From Candidatus Methanohalarchaeum thermophilum (GTDB lineage: Archaea > Halobacteriota > Methanonatronarchaeia > Methanonatronarchaeales > Methanonatronarchaeaceae), in the NCBI GenBank assembly GCA_001914405.1, contig MSDW01000001.1:868001-932000 (forward strand): a DNA stretch of 64,000 nucleotides, written 5' to 3'. A model generated the notes under the pieces. That model was not told where the DNA came from. It made no database searches and saw only the letters and a program-made list of their open reading frames with translations. This document shows positions 1 to 9,336 of the stretch, one piece after another. The first letter of the stretch is position 1. Each line of letters opens with the position of its first letter. The position numbers and the translations under genes were made by a program.

Positions 1-73
1 TTTTTGGTGTGGGTGTAGTGGTTGTTGTGGATCTGACATTAAAGAACATATAGGGTTATTTGGTTGGTGTAGG

Positions 74-147
74 ATTTTTTTATCTATTCATCGGGGAAGA
101 CCCTCTCCTCATCGAACAGATGTGAAGTTAGGTAGAGGTTACTTCAC
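74..147 (+). repeat. Solo hairpin of the PATE-like repeat family
   Basis: The 5' flank (T-run, TATCTATTC, GGGGAAGACC) matches the left-end context of the family, and the 3' side (GGTAGAGG then TTACTTCAC) matches the right end. The stem CCTCTCCT...AGGTAGAGG encloses a loop with CGAACAGATGTGAA, also seen in the right end near 6410. This looks like a left end fused to a right end with no core. Bases 1-73 may be the tail of another degenerate copy. Confidence 0.55.
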
Positions 148-519
148 GTCTTGATCTTGTTTTTTATTTTCTGGAAGCCTTATTGTTCTGATTTTGGGTT
201 TGGTGCTGTGGTATAGATCATGTTGTCAAGCTAAACTTCTTCTTTTTTTGATAAAGTTGGAGGAGGCCATAGAACCTTATTTGCCCTTATCGCTAATAGC
301 AAGTAAATTAGAGAGAATTTTACTAAAATCATTTAAATTAATTATGGGGAATTTAAGTATTTAGGAATAAGATTAGTAATTTTAATTACTTGATCTTGAG
401 TCGATAAGTATTGAAGTTTAGAATTAACTTATACCTTTTTGAAATCCTGTTTTAATCTATTGTGTTTGGGCTAAGACTCTGTTCTTTGTTTGCAGGGGAT
501 GTCGTAGATATTTAGTAAA
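148..519. other. Intergenic, no gene seen
   Basis: AT-rich sequence downstream of the DUF2117 gene. I see no open frame with a ribosome site, no RNA gene and no clear repeat. Confidence 0.5.
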
Positions 520-1593
520 TTAAAATATCTTTAACTTTTTGAAATTCTCTTTTTTTCTAGAGGTAGCTATAATGTCTCTTTTAACTTCATAGAAATTTCT
601 TTTTATGTATTTTTTTCCTTCAAATATCTTTTTAAAGATATGTTTTCCAAATTCATCATCCTCTCTGGTGAACAATATGGTTGACCCGTTATGATAGGAT
701 TCATTTTTAAAAAAATTGTCTGGATCATTATCTCTGATACCAATTATGGGTATGGAAAGCCGGGAAAAGATAGTTCCTCCAAGTATAGTAGTGTCGTCTC
801 CCACTAAAACGGCTCCACTGATTGAGTCGTAATCTTCTAATACTTCAAATGTTTTAATTGCATTGTGTTCAACAAATAAAACTCCTTTGTCTTGACTTAT
901 ATCTAATTTATTTGCCTTGAAGTCTTTTCTATTTATCTCTCTTTTTGTAACTATCTTACTTTTTTTCAGGTTAATTTCGTCGATTTTTTGTAAATCCTTT
1001 TCTCTTAATTTAACTCCATCGGCTTCTATTAATCTGCCATCTCTTTCTTTCAATATCACATCTTCCGAGGTGACTTTACCTATTATGTTTCCATTTAACA
1101 GAAGATATTCGCCTTTTTGGGCAGCAGCGATTCTTCTATAAGTAATATTTCTCTTTTTCCAGGTTTTACCTTGAAATCGACTGATGTCTACTATTCGATA
1201 TTCATCAGATTTAAATTCATTTATTATTTTTTCAAAAGTCTTGTTATGGGGTTTTAAGATTATTTTTCTGCCTGGATCTATTCCAATAGCATTGCAGTCA
1301 TTAACCTCGGTTAATAGGTACCGACAATCTGCTTTAAATTTTTTAACGCTATTAAAATGTCCTGCATTAATTATTAGGTCATATTTTCCAGAGTTTTTAC
1401 TTAGCCATTTGCTCCATCTTAAATTAACAAAATCGACTAAATCAGTTATATCATTATCTATTGCACTAATTTTGCCTATAGGGCCAGTTAAAATAGGTTT
1501 AATTTCTTCAAACCTATTAAGTCTCTCTATTAATTTTTTAGCATCCCCTTTATCTATTATCTCGGGCATGTGAAATCTTAGACATATCTTCAT
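520..1593 (-). CDS. DUF2117-family conserved methanogen protein
   Basis: This is a 357-residue soluble protein with no signal peptide or membrane helix. The start reads MKICLRFHMPEIIDKGDAKK, followed by a segment with GPIGKISAID. That matches my recollection of the DUF2117 family of methanogens, whose members begin with a similar PEIID...GxxGR/K-AxID pattern. The second half contains a glycine-rich stretch (VLVGDDTTILGGTIF) and a basic tail. Its biochemical role is unknown. It lies 23 bases downstream of the gate-domain membrane protein on the same strand, so the two may be co-transcribed. The family call rests on motif memory and needs a profile search. Confidence 0.6.
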   Translation of the reverse strand: MKICLRFHMPEIIDKGDAKKLIERLNRFEEIKPILTGPIGKISAIDNDITDLVDFVNLRWSKWLSKNSGKYDLIINAGHFNSVKKFKADCRYLLTEVNDCNAIGIDPGRKIILKPHNKTFEKIINEFKSDEYRIVDISRFQGKTWKKRNITYRRIAAAQKGEYLLLNGNIIGKVTSEDVILKERDGRLIEADGVKLREKDLQKIDEINLKKSKIVTKREINRKDFKANKLDISQDKGVLFVEHNAIKTFEVLEDYDSISGAVLVGDDTTILGGTIFSRLSIPIIGIRDNDPDNFFKNESYHNGSTILFTREDDEFGKHIFKKIFEGKKYIKRNFYEVKRDIIATSRKKENFKKLKIF

Positions 1594-1616
1594 TGCTAAG
1601 GTTATTTTCTTGGAGA

Positions 1617-2570
1617 TTAAAAAATTATAAACACAAAAAGTATTATAAAGACTCGAAAGACTAACTCTGCTATAAGACTGATCAAGGCAATTTTAGTTCC
1701 AGTTTCTGCCCCAAAATAAGCTATATCCTCTGGAAGGGAATATCTGAAGAAAAAAATACCGATTGAGATAATACCACCGACTAAAAGTGCCAAAATAATC
1801 TGAATTGAAGTTAAAACTCCTTCGGATAAGAGATTTCCTGCTAATATAATAGATGAATAAACATCTACAAATCGGAGTGCAATTATGGTTGAAGATTCAC
1901 CAGGTAATCCAACTAGCTTTGTAACTGGTTCAGAAAAGTTGGTTATTGGATCAAATAAATTTAAAGATAAAGCTATTGAAGCAACGAGGTATATTATGAC
2001 TAATCTTGGAACTATTTTCTTTAAAGTTGGAATCGATTTTTTGGTTCCCGATTTAATTTTTTTTCTCCAGTCGTGTTTTACTTCAAATCCTCTAATATCA
2101 TCTTTTTCTTCATTTGGTTCGTTAAGTTTACGATATCCTATTAAAGCCCCAGTTAATGTTATCATTAGACCTACAAAAAGCTCGATAGAGAGGTACATTA
2201 GACCGGTTTTTAAGCCTAAGACAGGTAATACGAAAGGTAAGTAATAGGTTGGGATATGGCCAAGATAGGAAAAAAAAGTACTTGAGATTACTGCAACAAT
2301 TATCTGTTTTTCATTGTAGTAATTTTTTTCGTAGAAATTTGAGAACATGCTATAAGCTGCTGCACCACTAGCGATTAATGTAATAAAGGGAGCAGAAGTC
2401 TTATCTGGTAAATTAGATATCCTTAAAAATGGTTTAATTGGTTTAGATAGTTTTTTAGTTAAACCAAATTCGATTAATATATTTCCACCGATTATTCCTA
2501 ATATAACTAGAGGTAAAATGCTTTTTGTAAGCAATATCAGTCTATCAATAACTTGGCTAAGTAACTGCAT
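1617..2570 (-). CDS. Nucleoside-recognition (gate) domain membrane protein
   Basis: This 317-residue integral membrane protein has about eight hydrophobic segments. The N-terminal half has the gate-domain pattern: LPLVILGIIGGNILIEFG, then an APFITLIASGAAAYSM segment and HIPTYYLP. A cytoplasmic charged loop around residues 150-185 (NEPNEEKDD, then a lysine/arginine-rich stretch) separates it from a second bundle ending with a GAETGTKIALIS segment. The architecture resembles SpmA/SpmB and the archaeal nucleoside-recognition domain proteins. The substrate is unknown, and 'nucleoside' is only the domain's historical name. It lies upstream of the DUF2117 gene, with a T-rich region between it and the six-helix protein at 2666-3169. 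Confidence 0.65.
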   Translation of the reverse strand: MQLLSQVIDRLILLTKSILPLVILGIIGGNILIEFGLTKKLSKPIKPFLRISNLPDKTSAPFITLIASGAAAYSMFSNFYEKNYYNEKQIIVAVISSTFFSYLGHIPTYYLPFVLPVLGLKTGLMYLSIELFVGLMITLTGALIGYRKLNEPNEEKDDIRGFEVKHDWRKKIKSGTKKSIPTLKKIVPRLVIIYLVASIALSLNLFDPITNFSEPVTKLVGLPGESSTIIALRFVDVYSSIILAGNLLSEGVLTSIQIILALLVGGIISIGIFFFRYSLPEDIAYFGAETGTKIALISLIAELVFRVFIILFVFIIF

Positions 2571-2665
2571 GAAAATAAAATAAAATTTACTTTAGGTTTT
2601 TTATTTTTGTCGTAAAGAAAGAAAAAAAATAAATGGAATGGGTAAATTGTTTTTGTGAAGGAAAT

Positions 2666-3169
2666 TTATAGGCCGAGCCAGATCATATAGCTTAATACGG
2701 TGTTGATTATTGAAATCCCTATTATTCCGTAGCTACAAGCTTTTGGTGCTTTTCCGTAGACTGCTGAAGTAATTAGGAAGAGTATTATTCCAGCTAGTAC
2801 AAGCCAAGCCCCTACATAGGTTAAAGCTAGTTCTGTGAATGCTACTGCACCTGCTACAAGTAAAAAGATTCCTATATAGGATAGAACTTGAGAAGCTGTT
2901 TTATCGTCGTAGTTTTCGTAGAAACCGCTTATACCTGCTTGCATGAAGTTAAAGATTCCTGCTACTCCTAAGATGGTAGCTGAGAAGTAATCTTTTAATA
3001 CTAGTGTCCATGTAAAAAGTATGCCTGTTACTATACCTACTAAGAAAACAATTTTTAGAGCTGTTTCTAGGTCTGCTAGTCCTGCTAAGCCCATTCCTGC
3101 TATCCATAAACCTATAGTTACTGTAAACAAACCAGCACCTAAGACACTAAACTCCATCTCATAAGTCAC
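2666..3169 (-). CDS. Six-helix membrane protein, possibly YaaH/GPR1-FUN34-like
   Basis: This 167-residue protein is almost entirely hydrophobic with about six transmembrane segments. Its only polar stretches are short loops such as SGFYENYDDKTAS near the middle. Length, topology and a loop resembling the Lys-x-x-x-Phe-x-x-Thr region (LKDYFSATILG) recall the acetate/succinate transporter family GPR1/FUN34/YaaH, but the C-terminal NExY motif of that family is missing. A clearer member lies at 61873-62451. Acetate uptake would suit a methanogen that assimilates acetate, but this is inference. A SatP-like fold is a guess from topology. Confidence 0.4.
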   Translation of the reverse strand: MTYEMEFSVLGAGLFTVTIGLWIAGMGLAGLADLETALKIVFLVGIVTGILFTWTLVLKDYFSATILGVAGIFNFMQAGISGFYENYDDKTASQVLSYIGIFLLVAGAVAFTELALTYVGAWLVLAGIILFLITSAVYGKAPKACSYGIIGISIINTVLSYMIWLGL

Positions 3170-3374
3170 CTCACTTACATTCTAAGGAAAACAACCAATT
3201 TAAGTCTTTTGCTTCAAACCTAGATTTAAATTTGATTCCATTCTCGAAATATAAAGAAAAATATTAATGTTTATGCTATTGGCAGACAAAAGCTAACTAA
3301 GTAGTAATTGTAACTTTTACAAACAAAAAATTTAATAATTAAACCCCCTAACTTAATTCCTTAAGTTTGATATA

Positions 3375-3977
3375 ATGTTCGAAACAAATTTCGTAATAGT
3401 AACAGGATTTCTAGGAACAGGAAAGACGACATTCATCATAGAATTGGCCAAAAGACTAACAGAAGAAAAAGATAAAAAAATAAATATATTAGTAAACGAT
3501 TTTGGCCAAATAGCAATAGATGGAGAAACATTAAACGATTTCGGAATGGAAGCAAAAAGAATAACAAAGGGATGCGTCTGTTGTGAAGTGAAGCAAGATC
3601 TAGTAGCTCAAATAAGAGATCTAAAGAAAAACTTTGAACCAGATATCATAATCCTAGAGACATCAGGAGTAGCATCCCTACTCCCGATATATAGAACAGT
3701 TGAACAATATGTAGACGAAATAGAAACACTTACCCTAATTGATGTATCAAGATATGATAAACTAATGGAGAAATTTAGAACTGTTGAAAATCAACTAACA
3801 TTTGCAGATAGAATATTGATCAATAAAATAGACCTAGCAGACGATGAAGAAATGAAAAAAATCGAAGAAAAAGTAAGTAAGTTCCTCAACAAGGAAAACC
3901 CTGATGGCCAGCTCCATAAAATAAGCGCAAGAAAAAAAATAGGACTAGAAAATGTTGTAAGTGGGATCGTTCAATGA
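3375..3977 (+). CDS. CobW/P47K-type G3E GTPase
   Basis: This 200-residue P-loop GTPase belongs to the SIMIBI G3E class, which loads metals into enzymes or cofactors. Walker A is GFLGTGKTT near residues 11-19. The metal-binding motif GCVCCE lies around residue 66, LETSG forms the switch region, and NKIDLAD is the guanine-specificity motif near residue 150. The usual C-terminal CobW domain is absent, so this is a short G-domain-only form. The next gene overlaps it by 4 bases and starts with a His-rich segment, so the pair may act together as a metal-handling unit. The client is unknown; corrinoid or nickel enzymes of methanogenesis are candidates. Confidence 0.75.
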   Translation: MFETNFVIVTGFLGTGKTTFIIELAKRLTEEKDKKINILVNDFGQIAIDGETLNDFGMEAKRITKGCVCCEVKQDLVAQIRDLKKNFEPDIIILETSGVASLLPIYRTVEQYVDEIETLTLIDVSRYDKLMEKFRTVENQLTFADRILINKIDLADDEEMKKIEEKVSKFLNKENPDGQLHKISARKKIGLENVVSGIVQ

Positions 3978-4369
3978 ATGAAAAAAACTTAGACCACAGT
4001 CACGGTCACTTGGAACAAGATAACCTAGATAGTTTTACTTTAATTATAGAAAAAAAATTGGATAAAAAACAGGAACAGGAAAACATAAAAAATTGCATTT
4101 CAAAGGTAATTGAGTCGCTAGGAAAAAAGATAATAGAAGTAGGACCAGGCATAATCGGCCACATAAAAGGAAGAATCGAGATGAAAGACAAAATACGATT
4201 CAGCTTCGTAGACGAAAAACAAGGTGTTGAATTTGAAGGCAACATAAATTCAGAAGAAAAAATAGATGAATTAGAAATAAAAATACTAGCAGTAGTACCA
4301 GTAGGAGGAAAAGAACTTAAAAAAATAAAGAAAAAAACGAAAGAAGAAGTTGATAAATGTTTTAATTAA
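3974..4369 (+). CDS. Unrecognised partner of the CobW-like GTPase
   Basis: This 131-residue hydrophilic protein begins MNEKNLDHSHGHLEQDN. The histidine cluster near residues 8-12 is the kind of segment used to hold Ni, Co or Zn. The middle has a conserved-looking GPGIIGHIKGRIEM stretch and the tail is very lysine-rich. No family was recognised. The start codon lies inside the end of the GTPase gene (ATGA-type overlap), so the two are translationally coupled. By position it may substitute for the missing C-terminal domain of CobW. This is inference. Confidence 0.6.
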   Translation: MNEKNLDHSHGHLEQDNLDSFTLIIEKKLDKKQEQENIKNCISKVIESLGKKIIEVGPGIIGHIKGRIEMKDKIRFSFVDEKQGVEFEGNINSEEKIDELEIKILAVVPVGGKELKKIKKKTKEEVDKCFN

Positions 4370-4988
4370 CCTCTCGATCTGATTAAATAAAAAAAGGAAT
4401 CAAAAGCTTGACATTTTCTAGTGATATGTTCTATATTACTGTAGCTATATACATTTTTTATTTTTTTAATTCAATTTTTAGGTTGCTAAGACTTCTCTTC
4501 TCTACTGGAAAGATACAGCGATTTTTATTATCCGATCTATGCTATATAGGATATTTTACTCTAATTGAAACAAAAATGAAATATAGTACCTAAACTAGAA
4601 AGCATTCAGTTCGTTCTCTTTGATATCATTTGGTTTCTCGCATGAAGTATACTAAAAACTTGTTTTAAGGAAATATTTTAATGTTCTTAATGAACAAAAC
4701 AACAAAATTAGTGAAGATAAGGCAATTTGGAGTTTGAATAAGAGAACAGCTTTGAAACCATATGTTCAATCTTTTTAGAAAGCTGATCTATCTCCTGCCT
4801 TGGTTCCTTTGAGTAAGTGAATGCGAAGAAAATTTCAGATACAGTAATGAGTAAAAGTAAAAGCTACTTTTATTTTTTATTATATACTTGGCTAATTTTG
4901 GGGATAAATGATGAAATTTACCAAAAGACTATTAAAGTGCTTGTTACCTTTTATATATAGGCAAATTAATTAATATATATCCTCTATA
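4370..4988. other. Intergenic, no convincing gene
   Basis: AT-rich gap of about 620 bases. A 61-codon hydrophobic frame at 4408-4593 lacks a ribosome site and looks like chance. A TATA-like stretch (ttaattaatatatat, about 4965-4979) precedes the methanogenesis marker 11 gene and probably is its promoter. Confidence 0.5.
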
Positions 4989-5951
4989 TTGGTGGTTATT
5001 ATGGAAGTATTAGAACCAGAACAGGTAAAGGATTTAATGGATGAGCCTTGGATTTCACCTTACAAGAAAATAACTATGTGTGCAGATGAGGAGAATAATC
5101 TAATTGAATTAATTGAAAATCATGCTCGTGGAGTTTGTTATGGAGGAGCAGCTTGGGAGATGAGACATTTCCAGGAAACTGGAGAGTTGGTTTTAGAAGG
5201 TAGAAGGGAAGGAGCGAGGAATATATTTTATCTAAATGAAGGTAGAGGTGATCTAGATCTAGTTCCTGGCTTAGCTGCTGCAGGGATAGAGAAAGCAAGA
5301 ATAGAAGAAGACGAATTAAAAGTAGGCTATGCTGGTTTAGCGGGTGCTGGAGTAGCCGTAGCAATGTGTAGAGGATTAGCTGATGGTGTGAAAAGAGTTG
5401 AAGTCGAAGAAAGAGGAGGCGGAGGAAAGTTAGGGAAAGCCTCGATAGTAACTCCAAAACACAAGAAAATAACTATTGGTGTTGATGATACTGATACTGG
5501 TGAAGAAGGAGCTACATGGGGATTAGCTAACGAAGTAGGATACAAACTAGATAAAATTGAGGGAATAAATTACACTAACCACACTATAGTTCAACTTTTT
5601 ACCGAGAACCCTTACAGAACTCAAAATGGAGTTGGGATCTCTATAAGTTTTGCCGTAAAACCTTCAAAGGAAGAAAAATTAAGAAAAGAAGCTAAAAAGA
5701 TGTTTAATGAACTTACCTCTTCTGATGATACAGCAATAGCTATATATGACAAAATAAAGATTTCAGAAAAAATAAAAGACTATTCAAAGCAAACAAAAAA
5801 ACAAATGATGGAAGTAGATGAAGCGGAAAAGGTAGCAGAAGATACTGATGTGGATCTGATATCGATAACTGGAGAACAAGGTAAAATAGGAGCTCTTGCA
5901 GCTATAGGATATTCAAAGGATCCTGATAAAGCAGCAAGAGTAGAAAAATAA
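4989..5951 (+). CDS. Methanogenesis marker protein 11
   Basis: This 320-residue protein has two parts. The N-terminal part (about 1-155) contains [16 protein letters not shown] and a glycine-rich [15 protein letters not shown] segment. The C-terminal part begins [20 protein letters not shown], the start of a TiaS/FLD-like domain, which in TiaS makes agmatidine on tRNA-Ile2. This combination is the methanogenesis marker 11 family, conserved in methanogens but of unproven function. It is followed by a PATE-like element and then the mcr operon. Translation could start at the internal ATG at 5001 (MEVLEPEQ) rather than the first codon. Confidence 0.75.
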   Translation: MVVIMEVLEPEQVKDLMDEPWISPYKKITMCADEENNLIELIENHARGVCYGGAAWEMRHFQETGELVLEGRREGARNIFYLNEGRGDLDLVPGLAAAGIEKARIEEDELKVGYAGLAGAGVAVAMCRGLADGVKRVEVEERGGGGKLGKASIVTPKHKKITIGVDDTDTGEEGATWGLANEVGYKLDKIEGINYTNHTIVQLFTENPYRTQNGVGISISFAVKPSKEEKLRKEAKKMFNELTSSDDTAIAIYDKIKISEKIKDYSKQTKKQMMEVDEAEKVAEDTDVDLISITGEQGKIGALAAIGYSKDPDKAARVEK

Positions 5952-5973
5952 ATTGGATATAAACTAAAAAATT

Positions 5974-6446
5974 TTAATTTATTTAATGAGAAGCCCCCTT
6001 GCTCAAATCTCCGATTTTAGGGAGAGGATGATTAACTGAAAAATTTAAGTTATTCTGATAGTGATTGAGGGTAAGTGATAGTTGGTTGGCTTTTGTCTGC
6101 CTTTTTTTTAAACAAAAAGCGATCCTATTGTCCTTTGAGGCATCTGACTAAGGTCTGGGACTCTGCATCGAAGGGATTCTAGGGTAAGCTCGAAGTTTTG
6201 TAGGGTCTTGGTGGCTGGCGTGGATTTGGCCCGGAGAGAACATATGCGGAACCAATTGGGATAGTTTATAACAATTTTTTGTGTCCTAATCCAGTTTTTA
6301 CTCAAAGCTAAGTTCTCCGAGGTTGAATTTGAGTTTGGTGAGATAATGCCCGAATGTTAAGGCAACCCTTCCTCTGAGATAGGGAAGGTACATTATAAGC
6401 CCTTTCCCTTACGAACAGATGTGAGTAAAGTAGGGTTTACTTTACA
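5974..6446 (+). repeat. PATE-like non-coding element, type A
   Basis: The left hairpin (GAGAAGCCCCC...GGGAGAGGATGATTAA) has an outer stem TTAAT/ATTAA. The core holds TGATAGTTGGTTGGCTTTTG, a GGTGGCTGGCGTGGA stretch and TGTCCTAATCCAG. The right hairpin, with loop CGAACAGATGTGAG, ends GGTTTACTTTAC. The core aligns with the copies at 31390, 38040 and 45044. There is no coding frame. It sits between methanogenesis marker 11 and the mcr promoter. Confidence 0.65.
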
Positions 6447-6750
6447 AGGTGAACTCCTCCTCTAGCTTAATCGTAGATTTGAGAAGGTAGGTTTCCTGTA
6501 AATAAGTTAGAATTATTTTAAATCTTTTGATTTTTGGGTTTCCCTTGTTAAAAATATAATCATTTAATCTTATTTTTCTCTGATAAGTGTGGCTTAAAAT
6601 TGATTTGCAAACCTGATGTTCTGAAGTTAGTTTGATGGGGGCTTAATGGGAAATAGTATAATTAAAAGAGAGTAAATAATTAATTCAATCTCTTTTAAGT
6701 TAAATATGTGGTTGCTTAATGACAATAAAGTAAAGGCGATTAACCAAAAA

Positions 6751-6790
6751 TTTTTAATACTAAGACGACTCCCTTAACATAATGAGGAGG
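6751..6790 (+). promoter_or_regulatory. mcr operon promoter and ribosome site
   Basis: A TATA-like box (TTTTTAATA, 6751-6759) lies about 26 bases upstream of the likely transcription start near 6781. A strong Shine-Dalgarno site GAGGAGG (6784-6790) is 10 bases before the mcrB ATG. The leader would be only about 20 bases. The rest of 6447-6750 shows no gene. Confidence 0.5.
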
Positions 6791-6800
6791 CTGAAAATAA

Positions 6801-8132
6801 ATGGACGATACCATAGACTTATATAGTGACCGTGGTGAATTGCTCGAAAGTGATGTTCCACTTAAGGCAATTTCACCAACTCGAAATCCTGCCATTAAGA
6901 AGACTTTCTCTTTAGCCAAAAGAACAATTGGTGTTGATCTGGCAGGAATAGAAAGTGATCTAAATAGTGGAGAAGTAGGTGGAGATGGCATAAAGATACC
7001 GGGTAGAGAACTAGATGTAGATGTAACTGGTAACGCTGAAACTATTTCTGAGAGTATAAAAGAACTGCTACAGGTTAAAGAAGGAGACGATACCAAGGTA
7101 GAAGTTCTGGATGAAGACGGAGAAGACTTATTGGTTACTGTACCCCCTGAAAGAATGGAAGGAGGAGTAGAGTACACCACTGGTTTAACAGCAACTGCTT
7201 CTGCAGTAACAGAGTCAATCGTTAATGTACTAGATATAGGCATGTTTGATGCAAACATGGTGCATGCCGCAGTATGGGGAAGATACCCGCAAGCTGTTGA
7301 ACTATCAGGTTCAAACTTGGATCCAATCCTAGATATACCTCAAAGAAATGAAGGACTAGGTTACGCTCTAAGAAATGTAATGGTAAATGATGTCGTAGCA
7401 GCAACAAACAAGAATGCTATGCAAGCAAATGCACTAGCAATGGAACTAGAACAAGGAGCAATGAACGAAATGGGAGATGCAATAGGATCATTTGAGAGAA
7501 TGCATCTATTAGGATTTGCATATGGAGGACTAAATGCAGATAACCTAGTTTACGAACTAGTCAAAGAAAACGGACAAAATGGAACCGTAGGAGATGTAGT
7601 CCGCTCTCTAGTTGAGAGAGCAATTGAAGATGGCGTAATCGAATCAAAGAATACTCTCTCTTCAGGATACACTGAATACACGACAGATGATATGGCAATG
7701 TGGAATGCATATGCAGCAGCAGGATTAACAGCAGCAGTAATGGTTAATGCAGGAGCAATGAGAGCATCCCAAAATGTTCCATCAACAGTCCTATATTACA
7801 ACGACCTAATTGAAAGAGAAACAAGCTTACCAGGAGTAGACTTTGGTAGAGCACAAGGAACAGCTGTCAGTATGTCGTTCTTCTCACACTCAATATATGG
7901 TGGAGGAGGACCAGGAATCTTCAAAGGAAACCACATTGTAACTAGACACTCAAAAGGATTCATGATACCAGCCGTAGCAGCAGCAGCTGCATTAGACGCA
8001 GGAACTCAAATGCTTTCACCAGAAATGACATCACCACTCAAGTTCGAAACATTTGGATCAATGCCAGAGTTTAATAAACCAATCCAAGAAATAGCAAAAG
8101 CCGCCACCTCCGTTAAGGAGGAGATGGCATAA
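6801..8132 (+). CDS. mcrB: Methyl-coenzyme M reductase, beta subunit
   Basis: This 443-residue protein is full length for McrB, the beta subunit of the a2b2g2 enzyme that makes methane and CoM-S-S-CoB from methyl-CoM and CoB. It starts [20 protein letters not shown]. The C-terminal half has the family's [20 protein letters not shown] region, which lines the F430/CoB channel, followed by [11 protein letters not shown]. The N-terminal third is unusually acidic. It is the first gene of mcrBDGA, preceded by a strong ribosome site, and its stop codon directly abuts the mcrD start. Confidence 0.97.
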   Translation: MDDTIDLYSDRGELLESDVPLKAISPTRNPAIKKTFSLAKRTIGVDLAGIESDLNSGEVGGDGIKIPGRELDVDVTGNAETISESIKELLQVKEGDDTKVEVLDEDGEDLLVTVPPERMEGGVEYTTGLTATASAVTESIVNVLDIGMFDANMVHAAVWGRYPQAVELSGSNLDPILDIPQRNEGLGYALRNVMVNDVVAATNKNAMQANALAMELEQGAMNEMGDAIGSFERMHLLGFAYGGLNADNLVYELVKENGQNGTVGDVVRSLVERAIEDGVIESKNTLSSGYTEYTTDDMAMWNAYAAAGLTAAVMVNAGAMRASQNVPSTVLYYNDLIERETSLPGVDFGRAQGTAVSMSFFSHSIYGGGGPGIFKGNHIVTRHSKGFMIPAVAAAAALDAGTQMLSPEMTSPLKFETFGSMPEFNKPIQEIAKAATSVKEEMA

Positions 8133-8525
8133 ATGACAGAGGTACAGATATTTCCAGAAAAATTACTGTTAGCTGAAACAACAAAAGAACTTGCAACAAA
8201 ATTATCAAAAATAAATGAAGTAGAAGAAATATTAGTTCACGGCCCAACTTTACCTAAGAAAGTACCTTACGGACCTGCTAAAGGAAAGGACAATCCACAC
8301 TCAGAAAGAGGGAAGTTACAAGTTCGAGGAGAAGAAGTAGAATTAAATGTCCAAGTAGGACGAGTTTTTGTCAGAGTAGATGAATCTAAATCAAGCCTCG
8401 AGGATATTCTAGAGAAGTTAGTGGATGTTTGCGAAGAAACTATTTCCTGTGGTTTTGATATAGGCCAAGGAAGATTTGAGAAAAAAGAATCTTCCTCAGA
8501 AGGGAATATGGGCTGTGAATGTTGA
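8133..8525 (+). CDS. mcrD: Methyl-coenzyme M reductase operon protein D
   Basis: This 130-residue protein of the McrD family is encoded in mcr operons but is not part of the final enzyme. It is thought to help MCR assembly or F430 delivery. It has a VEEILVHGPTLPKKVPYGPA segment (residues about 31-50), a VQVGRVFVRV strand, and a Cys-containing tail ending MGCEC. The ATG follows the mcrB TAA with no gap. In many methanogens mcrC comes next. Here there are only 35 bases before mcrG, and mcrC lies at 14224. Confidence 0.92.
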   Translation: MTEVQIFPEKLLLAETTKELATKLSKINEVEEILVHGPTLPKKVPYGPAKGKDNPHSERGKLQVRGEEVELNVQVGRVFVRVDESKSSLEDILEKLVDVCEETISCGFDIGQGRFEKKESSSEGNMGCEC

Positions 8526-8560
8526 AAATGTTAATTAATATAAAAGAGGTGTTATGAAAT

Positions 8561-9334
8561 ATGGGATATGAACCAAACTTTTATCCAGGTACCACGAAGG
8601 TATCTGAAAGCAGAAAACACTACATGGATCCTGAAGAAGATTTAGAGAAGATCAGAGAGATATCGGATGATGAAGTAACTAGATTACTGCATCATCGAGA
8701 ACCGGGAGAAGCTTTTGGAAGCGTACATCCTCCTTTAGAAGAAATGGACGAACCAGATTGTCCAATAAGAGAATTAGTAGAACCAACAGAAGGAGCAAAA
8801 GCGGGAGATAGAATAGCATATGTACAATTTACTGATTCGGTGTATTTCGCACCTACGGCACCGTATATCAGAGCTTGGATGTACATGAACAGATTCAGAG
8901 GACTCGACACAGGAACACTTTCTGGGCGACAGATAATTGAAGGCAGATTAAGAGATGTCGAAGAAATGTCCAAAAAACTCCTAACGACCGAAGTATTTGA
9001 CCCAGCTAGAACTGGAATAAGAGGAGCAACTGTACACGGTCACGCAGTAAGACTAGATGAAAACGGAATGATGTTCGATGCCCTTCAAAGATATAAATTC
9101 AACGAAGAAACAGGCGAAGTCGAATATGTCAAAAATCAAGTGGGAGAGCCAATGGACGAGCCAGTAAACTTTGGAAAACCACTGAGTGAAGAAGAACTAA
9201 TAGAAAGATCACCCATCTTTAGAGAAGATGGAATATCTTTCTCAGACGATGAAGAAGTTGTAAAAATGGTTCAGAGGATCCACAAGCTTAGAACATTAGC
9301 TGGATATAAACCACACGAAATAGAGGGTGAATAA
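8561..9334 (+). CDS. mcrG: Methyl-coenzyme M reductase, gamma subunit
   Basis: This 257-residue McrG starts [20 protein letters not shown]. It has the conserved [19 protein letters not shown] block (residues about 45-63), the [17 protein letters not shown] block and [14 protein letters not shown]. These residues help bind F430 and coenzyme M in the hexamer. A Shine-Dalgarno site GAGGTG lies about 9 bases upstream. It is followed after two bases by mcrA. Nothing unusual was seen. Confidence 0.97.
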   Translation: MGYEPNFYPGTTKVSESRKHYMDPEEDLEKIREISDDEVTRLLHHREPGEAFGSVHPPLEEMDEPDCPIRELVEPTEGAKAGDRIAYVQFTDSVYFAPTAPYIRAWMYMNRFRGLDTGTLSGRQIIEGRLRDVEEMSKKLLTTEVFDPARTGIRGATVHGHAVRLDENGMMFDALQRYKFNEETGEVEYVKNQVGEPMDEPVNFGKPLSEEELIERSPIFREDGISFSDDEEVVKMVQRIHKLRTLAGYKPHEIEGE

Positions 9335-9336
9335 AA

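Noticed and set aside
4408-4593. 61-codon hydrophobic frame
   Set aside because: No ribosome site, ordinary AT-rich composition and no resemblance to a family; likely chance.
5074-5457. Long minus-strand frame opposite methanogenesis marker 11
   Set aside because: Leucine-rich antisense translation of a real gene; no start signal.
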